From assembly GCF_026122795.1 (NCBI RefSeq), contig NZ_JAIWQV010000001.1, positions 165,994 through 229,993 on the forward strand: a stretch of DNA of 64,000 nt, in the 5' to 3' direction. The stretch is from Buchnera aphidicola (Chaitophorus viminalis) (GTDB lineage: Bacteria > Pseudomonadota > Gammaproteobacteria > Enterobacterales > Enterobacteriaceae). Of this stretch, positions 47,528-57,709 are shown piece after piece; position 1 is the first letter of the stretch, and each line of letters begins with the position of its first letter. Both the position numbers and the translations under genes were made by a program. The notes under the pieces are model-generated. The model saw only the letters and a list, made by a program, of their open reading frames with translations, ran no database searches and was not told where the DNA came from.

Positions 47528-47767
47528 TTATTTTTGAATTTTTCTCCATTCTTTATTAGAATACGCTTTGATTGAAATTGCATGTATTTTATTTTCTTGA
47601 ATATAAGATATTAAAGGAGAATATATTATTTTTTGTCTATCAACCATATTCATTTTTAAAAATATATCTCCTACTGCTAATATTTTATAATAATTATTAT
47701 TTTTAATGATTTTAATGTATTTTAATTTTAATTTATTGTTTAAAATTTTTTTTATTTTATTTTTCAT
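47528..47767 (-). CDS. ibaG: BolA-family protein IbaG (YrbA)
   Basis: Small BolA-type protein that partners with monothiol glutaredoxin in iron-sulfur handling. 79 residues (E. coli 84). The C-terminal half matches IbaG: ILAVGDIFLKMNMVDRQKIIYSPLISYI and IHAISIKAYSNKEW (E. coli IHAVSIKAYTPAEW). The N-terminal third is lysine-rich and diverged. murA, its E. coli neighbour, is not present next to it. Confidence 0.9.
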   Translation of the reverse strand: MKNKIKKILNNKLKLKYIKIIKNNNYYKILAVGDIFLKMNMVDRQKIIYSPLISYIQENKIHAISIKAYSNKEWRKIQK

Positions 47768-48031
47768 TTTTTTTTTAAAATTTTTTAATTTATAATAGAT
47801 CTAAAAGTTTATTTATAATATATTTTTTAAATAAAATTAATTTTATTAATATATCATGTATTAAAAATAAAATTTTATATTTTTATTTATAGATTAATTT
47901 ATTTTATTCATATTTAATTTTAATTTATTTATTAATTAATATATTATATTTTTTTTTAAAATTAAATTTATGATACATCAATATAATTATTATTTTTTAA
48001 TATAAATCATTATAAATATTAAGGTATAAAT

Positions 48032-48511
48032 GTGATTAATAAAATTTTAATGACCATTCAAGGACAAAAAAAGTTATTAAAAGAACTAAATTTTTTAAAA
48101 AAAGAAAAAAGACCAAAAATTATTTCATCTATTTCTATAGCTAGATCTTATGGAGATTTAAAAGAAAATGCAGAATATCATGCAGCTAAAGAAGAACAAA
48201 GTTTTTGTGAAGGAAGAATTAGAGAAATTGAATTTAAATTATCAAATGCTCATGTTATAGATATAAAAAATTTATCTAAATTTAAAAAAATATTTTTTGG
48301 TGCTACAGTTACTGTTTTACATATTTTATCTAAAAATATTTATACTTATAAAATTGTTGGAGACGATGAGTCTAATTTTAAAAAAAAAATGATTTCAATT
48401 AATTCTCCTATTGCAAAAAGTTTAATAGGAAAAAAGAAAAATGATTTTTTAAAAGTAAATACTCCATCTGGAAAAGTAAAATATCAAGTGTTAAAAATTG
48501 AATATATTTAG
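48032..48511 (+). CDS. greA: Transcript cleavage factor GreA
   Basis: Rescues backtracked RNA polymerase by stimulating RNA cleavage. 159 residues (E. coli 158). The coiled-coil tip carries the acidic GDLKENAEYHAAKEEQ near 43-58; ARSYGDLKENAEYHAA is almost unchanged from E. coli. The C-terminal domain ends KYQVLKIEYI. The start is a GTG with AAGG 7 nt upstream; an ATG one base earlier is out of frame and followed at once by TGA. GreA bears on RNA polymerase behaviour at the long A/T tracts of this genome. Confidence 0.95.
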   Translation: MINKILMTIQGQKKLLKELNFLKKEKRPKIISSISIARSYGDLKENAEYHAAKEEQSFCEGRIREIEFKLSNAHVIDIKNLSKFKKIFFGATVTVLHILSKNIYTYKIVGDDESNFKKKMISINSPIAKSLIGKKKNDFLKVNTPSGKVKYQVLKIEYI

Positions 48512-48725
48512 ATAAATATTTTTTCATATATTGTTTTATTTAATCTTTATTAGATCTTTATTATTTTTTATAAAAAGTGTTAATATAAATTTAAATTAGA
48601 AAAAATCTTAATTATAATTTATTTTATTAATTTTAAATTGTTGTTTTTGAATAATTTTTAAAACTTTTATATTAAATTTTAAAATTAATAATTAAGTATT
48701 TTTTTAAAAATATGAAAAATGATAA

Positions 48726-49355
48726 ATGAATAATAAAAAAAAAAAATCTAGTTCTAAAATTTGGTTAAAACGTCATTTTAAAGATTTTTATGTACGTGAA
48801 GTACATAAAAATAAAATACGTTCTCGCGCTTGGTTTAAATTAGATCAAATACATAATAAATTTAATATTTTTAAAAATAATAATATTATTGTAGATATTG
48901 GATGTTCTCCAGGAAGTTGGTCAGAATATGCTTTAAAAAAAATAGGTTCTCAAGGAAAGATTATTGCATGTGATATTTCTTTTATGAAGCCTATTTTTGG
49001 AGTAATTTTTATACAAGGAGATATTCAAGATATTTGTACATATTCTTTAATATTACAAAAATTAAAAAATAAAAAAGCAGATATTTGTATGTCTGATATC
49101 TCTCCTAATATAAGTGGACATGCTGTAATTGATATACATAAATCTATATCTTTAAGTACAGCAGCTTTAAATTTATCAATTAAAATTTTATCAAAAAATG
49201 GTGTATTTATCACAAAGATCTTTCAAGGAGAAAATTTTAATATGTATTATCAGCTTATAAAAAAAAAATTTTCTCAAGTTAAAATTTATAAACCACACGC
49301 TTCTAGATTCAAATCTCGTGAAATTTTCATTATAGCAAAAAATATAAAAGAATAG
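48726..49355 (+). CDS. rlmE: 23S rRNA 2'-O-methyltransferase RlmE (FtsJ/RrmJ)
   Basis: SAM-dependent methylation of U2552 in the A-loop of 23S rRNA. 209 residues, the E. coli length. The catalytic K-D-K-E set is visible: RAWFKLDQI near 38, MSDISPNISG near 124, TKIFQGE near 164, and SREIFI near 198; the SAM site is VDIGCSPGSWSEYAL. It precedes ftsH by 48 bp (or 39 to an alternative GTG), the rlmE-ftsH operon of E. coli. Confidence 0.96.
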   Translation: MNNKKKKSSSKIWLKRHFKDFYVREVHKNKIRSRAWFKLDQIHNKFNIFKNNNIIVDIGCSPGSWSEYALKKIGSQGKIIACDISFMKPIFGVIFIQGDIQDICTYSLILQKLKNKKADICMSDISPNISGHAVIDIHKSISLSTAALNLSIKILSKNGVFITKIFQGENFNMYYQLIKKKFSQVKIYKPHASRFKSREIFIIAKNIKE

Positions 49356-49390
49356 TTTTTTAAAATTTAAGTATATTAATTTAAGTGATG

Positions 49391-49395
49391 AGGAG
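49391..49395 (+). promoter_or_regulatory. Ribosome binding site deciding the ftsH start
   Basis: AGGAG, 8 nt before the TTG at 49404. An in-frame GTG at 49395 overlaps it and is too close to be used. Confidence 0.75.
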
Positions 49396-49403
49396 TGAAT
49401 CTC

Positions 49404-51206
49404 TTGAGAGAAATAGTTAAAAATTTTATTCTGTGGTTTATTTTAATTATGATTACAATGTCTATATTTCAAAATTTTAACTTCACACATTCACATAATT
49501 ATCAAGTTAATTATTCTACTTTTTTATCAGAAGTAAATCAAAATAAGATTCGTGAAGTAATTTTAGATGGACATAATATTCGTGTTACAAAAAAAAATAA
49601 CAGTAAATACGTGACATTTCTTCCTATTAATGATCCAAATTTATTAAAAACTCTTTTAAAAAAAAATATTGAAATTATAGGAATTAAACCTTATCAAATG
49701 AATTTCTTTTTATCTACGATAATTTCTTGGTTTCCGATGATATTATTATTTTTAATGTGGATTTTTTTTATAAAGCAAATACAAATGGGAGGAAAAGGAG
49801 CGTTTTCTTTTGGTAAAAGTAAAGCAAAATTTTTAAAAGAAAATGAAATTAAAATAAATTTTTCAGATGTTGCAGGATGTAATGAAGCTAAAGAAGAAGT
49901 AAAAGAATTAGTAGATTATTTGATTAGTCCTAAGAAATTTCAAAAAATAGGTGGAAAAATACCAAAAGGAATTTTAATGATAGGTCCTCCAGGTACTGGA
50001 AAAACTTTATTAGCAAAAGCTATTGCTGGAGAAGCTAAAGTTCCATATTTTACAATATCAGGATCAGATTTTGTTGAAATGTTTGTAGGTGTGGGTGCAT
50101 CTCGAGTTAGAGATATGTTTTCAAATTCAAGAAAATTAGCTCCATGTATAATTTTTATTGATGAAATTGATGCTGTTGGAAGAAAAAGAGGAACTGGTTT
50201 AGGAGGAGGAAATGATGAAAGAGAACAAACATTAAATCAAATATTAGTTGAAATGGATGGATTTGATAGAAATCAAGGAGTAATTGTAATAGCAGCTACT
50301 AATCGTCCAGATGTTTTAGATCCTGCTTTATTGAGACCAGGAAGATTTGATCGTCAAGTTTTTGTACCATTACCTGATATTAAAGGTAGAGAAGAAATAT
50401 TAAAAGTGCATTCTAAAAAAGTTTTATTAGAAAAAGATTTTAATCCTTTAATTATTGCTCGTGGTACTCCTGGATTTTCTGGAGCAGATTTATCAAACTT
50501 AGTAAATGAAGCTGCATTGTTTGCTGTTCGTCATAATCGTTCTTTAGTTACTATGGAAGATTTTGAACAAGCTAAAGATAAAATTATGATGGGCTCAGAA
50601 AGAAAATCTATGATTATGACAGAAATACAGAAAGAAGCTACTGCATATCATGAAGCAGGTCATGCTATTGTAGGTAGATTAGTTCCAGAACATGATCCTA
50701 TTCATAAAGTTACTATTATTCCTAGAGGAAGAGCCTTAGGTGTGACTTTTTTTTTTCCTACTGAAGATTATTTAAGTATTAATAAACAAAAATTAGAAAG
50801 TCAAATTTCTACTTTATATGGAGGAAGATTAGCTGAAGAAATCATATATGGAAAAGAATATGTTTCTACAGGAGCATCAAATGATATTAAAGTAGCAACA
50901 AATTTAGCTAGAAATATGGTTACTCAATGGGGTTTTTCAAAAAAATTGGGTCCTTTATTATATTTAAAAGAAGAAGAAGAAATGTTTTTAGGAAAATCAT
51001 TTCAAAAAAATTTAAATTGTTCAAATAGTACAGCAAAAATTATCGATCAAGAGATAAAATTTTTTATTGATAATAATTATAATAGAGCGAAAAAAATTTT
51101 AAAATCAAATATAGATATATTACATTCTATGAAAAATGCGTTAATAAAATATGAAACAATTAATTCTGATCAAATAGATGCTTTAATGAAAAGAAAAAAA
51201 ATATAA
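49404..51206 (+). CDS. ftsH: ATP-dependent zinc metalloprotease FtsH
   Basis: Membrane-anchored AAA protease that degrades misfolded membrane proteins and regulators. 600 residues from the TTG at 49404 (E. coli 644), whose N-terminus [11 protein letters not shown] aligns with E. coli MAKNLILW. Two membrane segments (near 5-22 and 95-120) flank the periplasmic part; the AAA domain has [17 protein letters not shown] and the RPGRFDR region, and the protease has the zinc motif HEAGH near 415. The ~40-residue disordered C-terminal tail of E. coli is missing. folP and glmM, which follow in E. coli, are absent. Confidence 0.97.
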   Translation: MREIVKNFILWFILIMITMSIFQNFNFTHSHNYQVNYSTFLSEVNQNKIREVILDGHNIRVTKKNNSKYVTFLPINDPNLLKTLLKKNIEIIGIKPYQMNFFLSTIISWFPMILLFLMWIFFIKQIQMGGKGAFSFGKSKAKFLKENEIKINFSDVAGCNEAKEEVKELVDYLISPKKFQKIGGKIPKGILMIGPPGTGKTLLAKAIAGEAKVPYFTISGSDFVEMFVGVGASRVRDMFSNSRKLAPCIIFIDEIDAVGRKRGTGLGGGNDEREQTLNQILVEMDGFDRNQGVIVIAATNRPDVLDPALLRPGRFDRQVFVPLPDIKGREEILKVHSKKVLLEKDFNPLIIARGTPGFSGADLSNLVNEAALFAVRHNRSLVTMEDFEQAKDKIMMGSERKSMIMTEIQKEATAYHEAGHAIVGRLVPEHDPIHKVTIIPRGRALGVTFFFPTEDYLSINKQKLESQISTLYGGRLAEEIIYGKEYVSTGASNDIKVATNLARNMVTQWGFSKKLGPLLYLKEEEEMFLGKSFQKNLNCSNSTAKIIDQEIKFFIDNNYNRAKKILKSNIDILHSMKNALIKYETINSDQIDALMKRKKI

Positions 51207-51406
51207 AGTTATTTTTTTTTAAAGATATTTTTATATAAATAAAACAATTTATTTTTTTATATAAAAAATATTATTTATTTGAAAAATTTTTATTTTAAAA
51301 ATTCTTAATTTAATATACTATATTTTTTTTATTTTAAGAAAATACAGTATTTTTTTATAAATATTAATATAATAATTAAATTGTAATTTAAAATAGGTAT
51401 TTTAAA

Positions 51407-51637
51407 ATGCGTGTTTTCTTTTTATGTTTATATTTATTTATTTCAATAACTCTAATTATTTTAATTTTATTACAAAAAAATCTTAATTCTATAAATATTG
51501 GTACTTCAAATATTAATAAAAATTTATTTAATATATCTACTTCAAATGAATTTTTAACTCGTTTAACTATTATTTTTGCATGTTTATTTTTAATATTGAG
51601 TATTTTACAATGTAATATAAATAATTGTATATTATAA
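51407..51637 (+). CDS. secG: Preprotein translocase subunit SecG
   Basis: Small membrane subunit of SecYEG. 76 residues (E. coli 110). Two hydrophobic segments (residues 3-22 and 50-68) flank a polar loop; LIILILLQ and FLTRLTIIFACLFLILSIL match E. coli. The hydrophilic C-terminal tail is absent. It is followed by tRNA-Leu(GAG), as in E. coli secG-leuU. Confidence 0.9.
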   Translation: MRVFFLCLYLFISITLIILILLQKNLNSINIGTSNINKNLFNISTSNEFLTRLTIIFACLFLILSILQCNINNCIL

Positions 51638-51693
51638 AAAATATTAATTTAGATAAAAAATTATAGTATTTCTAGATAATTTTTTATAATTAA

Positions 51694-51784
51694 GCCGAGG
51701 TGGTGAAAATTGGTATACACGCTACTTTGAGGTAGTAGTATCTAAATAAAATTAGATATACGGGTTCAAATCCCGTCCTCGGTA
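51694..51784 (+). tRNA. tRNA-Leu (GAG)
   Basis: 91-nt class II tRNA. Acceptor GCCGAGG pairs with CCTCGGT, anticodon GAG at 51729-51731 between CTACT and AGTAG, a variable arm with a 7-bp stem (TATCTAA/TTAGATA), T-arm CGGGTTCAAATCCCG, no CCA encoded. Counterpart of E. coli leuU. The initiator tRNA metY and rimP, next in E. coli, are not present before nusA. Confidence 0.96.
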
Positions 51785-51866
51785 TTAAATAATATTTAAA
51801 ATTAAATCTTTTTAAAAGATTTTATTATAAATGTTTATTTTTTAATATTCTAAAATTATTATTTTT

Positions 51867-51900
51867 AATAAAAAACCCCGTTTATACGGGGTTTTTTATT
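51867..51900 (+). terminator. Strong terminator after tRNA-Leu(GAG)
   Basis: A 15-bp perfect stem (AATAAAAAACCCCGT with its complement), a 4-nt loop, CCCC/GGGG core and a six-T run. It is the clearest intrinsic terminator in the window. It ends the secG-leuU unit before nusA. Confidence 0.95.
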
Positions 51901-52014
51901 AAAATAAATAATTTTTTTATGATTTTTTAACTAAAAAATATATAAATTTACATTATATTATTTTAAATAATTTATAAAAATTAATAAAATTTTTTCAATA
52001 TAAGGTTATCAAAT

Positions 52015-53496
52015 ATGAAAAAAAATATTTTATCAGTCATTGAATCAGTTTCTAATGAAAAATCTATTCCTAAAAAAATTATTTTTCAAGCTTTAGAAAA
52101 AGCACTATCAAAAGCTACGAAAAAAAAATATAAACAAGATATATGCGTGAAAGTTGTCATTAATGAAATAGATGGAAGTTTTAAAACATATAGAAGATGG
52201 TTAGTTGTACAAAATGTCATAAATCCTACAAAAGAAATTACTTTTGATGCAGCATATTATGAAAATAAAAATATTAAATTAAATGATTATATAGAGGAAC
52301 CTATTGAGTCGATTAAATTTGATAGAATTACTACACAAACAGCTAAACAAGTAATTGTACAAGAGGTTAGAGAGGCTGAAAGATTTATTACTGTTAATAA
52401 TTTTAAGAATAAAAAAGGAAATATTCTTACTGGAATAGTAAAAAAAATAAATAGAGCTTTTGTTATTTTAGATTTAGGAGATAATGCAGAAGGATTATTG
52501 TTTAAAAAAGAAATGCTTCCCAGAGAAAATTTTCGTTTAGGTAATAGAGTAAAAAGTGTACTTTATAAGATCAAATATGAAAAACAAGGATCGCAATTAT
52601 TATTAAGTAGATCTAGACCAGAAATGTTAATAGAATTATTAAAGATCGAAGTTCCAGAAATTGGAGAAGGAATTATTCAAATTAAAAGAATAGCAAGAGA
52701 TCCAGGTTCAAGATCAAAAATAGCTGTAAAAACTAATGATCAAAGAATTGATCCAGTAGGAGCTTGTGTTGGTATGAGAGGTGCTCGAGTACAAGCAGTA
52801 TCAAATGAACTTTTTGGGGAAAGAATTGATATAGTTTTATGGAATGAAAATCTTTCTACTTTTGTTTTAAATTCAATGGCACCGGCTGAAATAGTTTCGA
52901 TTACAGTGAATAAAATTAAAAAATTTATAGATATTTCTGTAGATTTTAGAAATTTAGCTCAAGCTATTGGAAGAAATGGTCAAAATGTTAAATTAGCATC
53001 TCAATTAACTAGATGGGAATTAAATGTAATGACTACTCAAGAATTAGATATAAAAAATAAAAAAATTAAAAAAAATACTTATAAAATTTTTAAAAGATGT
53101 TTAGATATTGATAAAAAAACTTTTTCTGTTTTATTTAAAAATAATATTAGATCAATTGAAGAAATATTATCAGTTTCTGAAAATATTGTTTCAAAAAAAT
53201 TAAATATAAATAAAAAATTATTTTTATCAATAAAAAAACGTGCAAGAAAAATATTATCATTAAAGTCTATAGATTTAAATAAACCTAAAAATATTAATCT
53301 TTTAAAGAAACAAATGTTGAATATTAAAGGTATGAAAGAATGGATTGTATCTAAGTTGTTTCAACATAAAATATATACTATAGAAGATTTAGCTAATCAA
53401 AGTATCAGTGATTTATTAGAAATTCCAGAATTAAGTTCTGAAAAAATAGGAGAATTTATTATGTCTGCAAGAAATATTTGTTGGTTTAATAAATAA
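52015..53496 (+). CDS. nusA: Transcription elongation/termination factor NusA
   Basis: Binds RNA polymerase and affects pausing, termination and antitermination. 493 residues (E. coli 495). N-terminal domain with [10 protein letters not shown], the S1 domain around 135-200 ([16 protein letters not shown]), KH1 and KH2 ([29 protein letters not shown]), then two C-terminal acidic-repeat helical domains ([14 protein letters not shown]). First gene of nusA-infB-rbfA-truB-rpsO-pnp; rimP, upstream in E. coli, is absent. Confidence 0.97.
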   Translation: MKKNILSVIESVSNEKSIPKKIIFQALEKALSKATKKKYKQDICVKVVINEIDGSFKTYRRWLVVQNVINPTKEITFDAAYYENKNIKLNDYIEEPIESIKFDRITTQTAKQVIVQEVREAERFITVNNFKNKKGNILTGIVKKINRAFVILDLGDNAEGLLFKKEMLPRENFRLGNRVKSVLYKIKYEKQGSQLLLSRSRPEMLIELLKIEVPEIGEGIIQIKRIARDPGSRSKIAVKTNDQRIDPVGACVGMRGARVQAVSNELFGERIDIVLWNENLSTFVLNSMAPAEIVSITVNKIKKFIDISVDFRNLAQAIGRNGQNVKLASQLTRWELNVMTTQELDIKNKKIKKNTYKIFKRCLDIDKKTFSVLFKNNIRSIEEILSVSENIVSKKLNINKKLFLSIKKRARKILSLKSIDLNKPKNINLLKKQMLNIKGMKEWIVSKLFQHKIYTIEDLANQSISDLLEIPELSSEKIGEFIMSARNICWFNK

Positions 53497-53693
53497 TTTA
53501 TCATATTATAAATTTTAAATAATTTGTTTTGAATTAAAAACGAATACATGTAAAATATTATTATACAATATATGTTTTTTGATTTTTTTAAAATAATTAA
53601 ATTAATAAAAAAATATCATATTAATAAAATAAATAAAAATAATAAATTTATAAAATTATTTTTATTTTATAAACCGAATAAATAAGAGAAAAA

Positions 53694-55844
53694 ATGAGAA
53701 AAAAAGATTTGAAAAAAGATATAAAAAAAAATATATATAATATGGATCAAAAAAATTCATTTAAAAAAAAAAAATCTGCTTTTAATAAGTTTTTTAAAAA
53801 TTCAAAAAAAAAAAATAAACATAATTTAAATAAAAAAAATATTCAATCTAAAAATTTTTCATTAAAAAAAAATGTCTATCCAAAAGATTCTATTTCTAAT
53901 ATAAAAAAAAAAAATGTAAAAAATTTTAAAACAATATTAAATAAAAATAATAAATTAAAAAAAAATTCTATAAAAAAAAAAAAATATTATAAAAATTCTA
54001 TTAGATTTAAAAAAAATATCAAGTATTTGAGAAAAAATATCAACAAAAATTTTTTAAAACAAGCATTTCATAAACCTAAAAATGTTATAAATAAAAAAAT
54101 TACTATTTTTGATCAAATAACTGTTTTAGAATTATCTAATAAAATGGGTATTAAAAGTTCTGTATTAATTCAAAAAATGTTTCATGCAGGAATAAATCTT
54201 TCTATAAATCAATCTTTAAAATTAGATTTAGCTCAATTAATTTCTGAAGAAATGGGATTTCAAGTTAAGTTAATTCATAAAAATTTTTTAGAAGAATCTA
54301 TTATGAAAGATAGAAATTTTAATCTTTCTCAAAAAAAAAATTTAAGACCTCCAATTGTAACTGTTATGGGTCATGTAGATCATGGAAAAACTTCTTTATT
54401 AGATTGTATTCGTAAAACTTCTACTGTTTTAAAAGAAAAAGGAGGTATTACGCAAAGTATAGGAGCTTATCATGTTAAAATAAATAATAAAAGAATTACT
54501 TTTTTAGATACTCCTGGACATGCAGCTTTTACTTCTATGCGTGCAAGAGGAGCTCAAATTACTGATATTGTAGTTTTAATAGTTGCAGCAGATGATGGAG
54601 TTATGCCTCAAACTATTGAAGCAATTCAACATGCACAATTTGCTAAAGTGCCTATTATTGTTGCAATTAATAAAATTGATAAAAATAATATTAATATTGA
54701 AAAAATTAATAATGAATTAATGAAATATAACATTTTATCTGAAGAATTAGGTGGAGAAAATATTTTTGTTAAGATTTCTGTAAAATTAAATAAAGGAATT
54801 AAAAATTTATTAAACAGTATATTATTACAATCTGAAATGTTAGAATTGTCTACTTATTCTAAAGGAATGGCTACAGGTATTGTCATAGAATCTTTTCTTG
54901 AAAAAGGTCGTGGAATAGTATCAACTATTATAGTTAAAGAAGGTGAATTAAAAAAAGGAGATATAGTTTTATGTGGATTAGAATATGGTAAAATTAAATC
55001 TATTAAAAATGAACATCAAAAAGATCTTTTAAAAGTTGGACCTTCTATTCCAGTAGAAATATTAGGATTATCTGGTTTACCTTTTGCAGGAGATATCTTA
55101 ACTGTCGTACGTAGTGAAAAAAAAGCTAAAGAAGTAGCTTTATATAGAAAAGAAAAATATAAACAAAAATTTTTCTCTAAACAAAAAAAAATAAATTTAG
55201 AAAATTTATTTGATAATATTAATAAAAAAAATATTTCAGAATTAAATATTATTTTAAAATCTAATTCTAAAGGTTCGTTAGAAGCTATATCTTCTGCTAT
55301 TAAAAAATTATCTCATAAAGAAGTAAACATAAATATTATTAGTGCAAATGTTGGAAGAATTAATGAAACAGATGCTTATTTAGCAAATACATCAAATTCA
55401 ATTATTATAGGATTTAATGTACGTGCAGATATTTCTGCAAAAAAGATTATTAAAAAAGAAAATTTAGATTTAAGGTATTATTCTGTTATATATAATTTAA
55501 TTAATGAAATTAAATCTTCTATTTATGGTATGTTATCACCTAAATATAAACAAGAAGTGCTAGGATTAGCTGAAGTAAGAAGTATTTTTAAATCTCCAAA
55601 ATTCGGTTTTATTGCAGGATGTATGGTAATTGAAGGTATTATTAAAAGAAATCATCCTATTAGAATTTTAAGAGATCATTTAGTAATTTATGAAGGAGAG
55701 TTAGAATCAATTAGACGGTTTAAAGAAGATGTAAAAAAAGTAAGACATGGAACTGAATGTGGTATTGGAATAAAGAACTATAATGATATTAAAGTTAATG
55801 ATATAATAGAAGTATATAAAATTAAAAAAATTAAAAGATTATAA
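53694..55844 (+). CDS. infB: Translation initiation factor IF-2
   Basis: GTPase that delivers initiator tRNA to the 30S subunit. 716 residues (E. coli IF2-alpha 890). The first ~125 residues are a Lys/Asn-rich linker built on A-runs, a shortened form of the E. coli N-terminal domains. Then an IF2N domain ([22 protein letters not shown]), the G domain with GHVDHGKT at 226-233, DTPGHAAF and NKIDK, domain II, and the C-terminal initiator-tRNA-binding domain ([21 protein letters not shown]). The A-rich 5' part has several A8-A10 runs but no break in frame. Confidence 0.96.
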   Translation: MRKKDLKKDIKKNIYNMDQKNSFKKKKSAFNKFFKNSKKKNKHNLNKKNIQSKNFSLKKNVYPKDSISNIKKKNVKNFKTILNKNNKLKKNSIKKKKYYKNSIRFKKNIKYLRKNINKNFLKQAFHKPKNVINKKITIFDQITVLELSNKMGIKSSVLIQKMFHAGINLSINQSLKLDLAQLISEEMGFQVKLIHKNFLEESIMKDRNFNLSQKKNLRPPIVTVMGHVDHGKTSLLDCIRKTSTVLKEKGGITQSIGAYHVKINNKRITFLDTPGHAAFTSMRARGAQITDIVVLIVAADDGVMPQTIEAIQHAQFAKVPIIVAINKIDKNNINIEKINNELMKYNILSEELGGENIFVKISVKLNKGIKNLLNSILLQSEMLELSTYSKGMATGIVIESFLEKGRGIVSTIIVKEGELKKGDIVLCGLEYGKIKSIKNEHQKDLLKVGPSIPVEILGLSGLPFAGDILTVVRSEKKAKEVALYRKEKYKQKFFSKQKKINLENLFDNINKKNISELNIILKSNSKGSLEAISSAIKKLSHKEVNINIISANVGRINETDAYLANTSNSIIIGFNVRADISAKKIIKKENLDLRYYSVIYNLINEIKSSIYGMLSPKYKQEVLGLAEVRSIFKSPKFGFIAGCMVIEGIIKRNHPIRILRDHLVIYEGELESIRRFKEDVKKVRHGTECGIGIKNYNDIKVNDIIEVYKIKKIKRL

Positions 55845-55866
55845 TAAATTTTGGAAAAATAAAATA

Positions 55867-56217
55867 GTGTATAAAAATATTTATAGATTAAATAGAATAT
55901 CTCAAGAAATTAAAAAAGAAATTTCTTATATTATTCAAAAATTTATTAATGATCCTAGATTAAATCAATTTTCTACTATTTTAGACGTTATAGTTTCTAA
56001 AGATTTATCTTATGCTAAGATTTATGTTAGTACTAATAAAATTAATGATAATTTAAAAAAATCTTCTATAGAAATTTTAAATCATGCATCTTCTTATATA
56101 CGATTTTTATTAGGAAAAAATTTAAAACTAAGAATTATTCCTCAATTAGTTTTTTTTGATGATAATTCTTATATAGAAGGAAATAAAATATCTAATTTAT
56201 TAAAAACATTGAAATAA
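55867..56217 (+). CDS. rbfA: 30S ribosome-binding factor RbfA
   Basis: KH-type factor for 30S maturation and cold adaptation. 116 residues (E. coli 133). RISQEIKKEISYIIQKFINDPRL at the start and SYIRFLLGKNLKLRIIPQLVFFDDNS are diagnostic; the C-terminal tail is short. The start is a GTG. It lies between infB and truB, as in E. coli. Confidence 0.94.
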   Translation: MYKNIYRLNRISQEIKKEISYIIQKFINDPRLNQFSTILDVIVSKDLSYAKIYVSTNKINDNLKKSSIEILNHASSYIRFLLGKNLKLRIIPQLVFFDDNSYIEGNKISNLLKTLK

Positions 56218-56261
56218 TTTGTTTTTTTTTTTTAATATATTAGTTATAATGGAAAATATAA

Positions 56262-57233
56262 ATGATTTTTAATCATTTAAGAAATATTCATGGAGTTTTT
56301 TTATTAGATAAACCCACTGGAATTTCTTCAAATAAAGCATTACAGATTACAAAAAAAATTTTTTTAGCAAAAAAAGCAGGTCATACTGGATCTTTAGATC
56401 CTTTAGCTACAGGAATACTTCCAATTTGTTTTGGAGAAGCAACAAAATTTTCTAAATATGTAATAAAATCTAATAAAAAGTATAGAGTAATTGCAAAATT
56501 AGGCGAACAAACTTCAACCGCAGATTCTTATGGAGAAATAATAAATGTTATTAGCAATAGGTTTAGTTCTTATCAATATTGGCGTGCATTGGATAGAATA
56601 AGAGAAAAAAGATTTCAAATACCTCCTATTTTTTCCGCCATTAAATATCAAGGAATAAGATTATATAAATATGCTAGAAAGGGAATTCGCATACCTTTAA
56701 AAGCTCGTCCTGTTAAGATTTATAAATTAAGTAGTTTATATAGAAGTAAAAATATTATAGAATTAGAAATTTCTTGTTCATCTGGAACATATATTCGTTC
56801 TATTATTAATGATTTAGGTAATTTTTTAAAATGTGGAGCTCATGTAATTTTTTTAAGAAGAATTAAAGTATCATCTTATTCTTGTTGTAAATCTATAACT
56901 TTAGATCAATTAAATTTTTTTAAAAATAAGTATTATAAAAAATCTAAAAAAATTTTTTTTCAAAAACTTCAAAAATTACTGATTCCTATTAATTCCATGG
57001 TATCTAATTTTAATAAAATTTACATTAGTTTAAAAGAAACTTTAATTATTCAAAATGGAAAATTTATAAAATTATTTACTAAATATTCAAATGGATTAAT
57101 TTGTATTATGAATACTCAAAAAATTTTTATTGGTTTAGGAAAAATACGATTTCAAATATATTTATATCCTTATAGATTAATAAAAAAAGATTTATATAGT
57201 AATTATAATTTAAACCATATATTTCAAGATTAA
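56262..57233 (+). CDS. truB: tRNA pseudouridine-55 synthase TruB
   Basis: Makes the universal pseudouridine 55 in the T-loop of tRNAs. 323 residues (E. coli 314). HGVFLLDKPTGISSN near 10-24, GHTGSLDPLATGILPICFGEATKF with the catalytic Asp near 46, and SCSSGTYIRSIINDLG near 170 are conserved; the C-terminal PUA-like part is diverged. Fourth gene of the nusA operon block. Confidence 0.96.
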   Translation: MIFNHLRNIHGVFLLDKPTGISSNKALQITKKIFLAKKAGHTGSLDPLATGILPICFGEATKFSKYVIKSNKKYRVIAKLGEQTSTADSYGEIINVISNRFSSYQYWRALDRIREKRFQIPPIFSAIKYQGIRLYKYARKGIRIPLKARPVKIYKLSSLYRSKNIIELEISCSSGTYIRSIINDLGNFLKCGAHVIFLRRIKVSSYSCCKSITLDQLNFFKNKYYKKSKKIFFQKLQKLLIPINSMVSNFNKIYISLKETLIIQNGKFIKLFTKYSNGLICIMNTQKIFIGLGKIRFQIYLYPYRLIKKDLYSNYNLNHIFQD

Positions 57234-57261
57234 TAAATTCATGAATTAATAGGAACTAAAT

Positions 57262-57531
57262 ATGTTAGAGATGAATTTAAGCAAGAAAAATATAATTTCT
57301 AAATATGGAAAAAATAGTTTAGATAGTGGTAATACCGCAGTACAAATTTCACTTTTGACATATAAAATTAACAATTTACAAAACCATTTTTCTATACATA
57401 AAAAAGATTTTTCTGGTCGAACAGGATTATTAAAAATGGTTTCTAAACGTAGAAAGTTATTAAAATATATGCGAAAAAAATCTGTTCTGAAATATAATTT
57501 CATTATTAAAGATTTAAAAATTCGTAGATAA
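57262..57531 (+). CDS. rpsO: 30S ribosomal protein S15
   Basis: 16S-binding protein at the central domain. 89 residues, the E. coli length. DSGNTAVQISLLTYKI, HFSIHKKDFSGRTGLLKMVSKRRKLL, and YMRKKS are conserved. A terminator hairpin lies 62 bp after the stop, before pnp, as in E. coli. Confidence 0.98.
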   Translation: MLEMNLSKKNIISKYGKNSLDSGNTAVQISLLTYKINNLQNHFSIHKKDFSGRTGLLKMVSKRRKLLKYMRKKSVLKYNFIIKDLKIRR

Positions 57532-57592
57532 ATTCATAGAGTTCAAATTTTTTACAAAAAAATGTTTTATAAATTAATAATATAAAAATATG

Positions 57593-57620
57593 AAAAAGGG
57601 CAATTGTAGCCCTTTTTTTT
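57593..57620 (+). terminator. rpsO terminator
   Basis: AAAAAGGGC pairs with GCCCTTTTT around a 7-nt loop, then the T-run continues to eight T. It matches the position of the rpsO terminator in E. coli. Confidence 0.9.
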
Positions 57621-57709
57621 AATTAAATTTTCTTTTTTTTTTTAAGTTCTATTAAATTTTAAATATTATAAATTAATATTTAAAATTTGATATTTTAAGG
57701 ATATTTATT

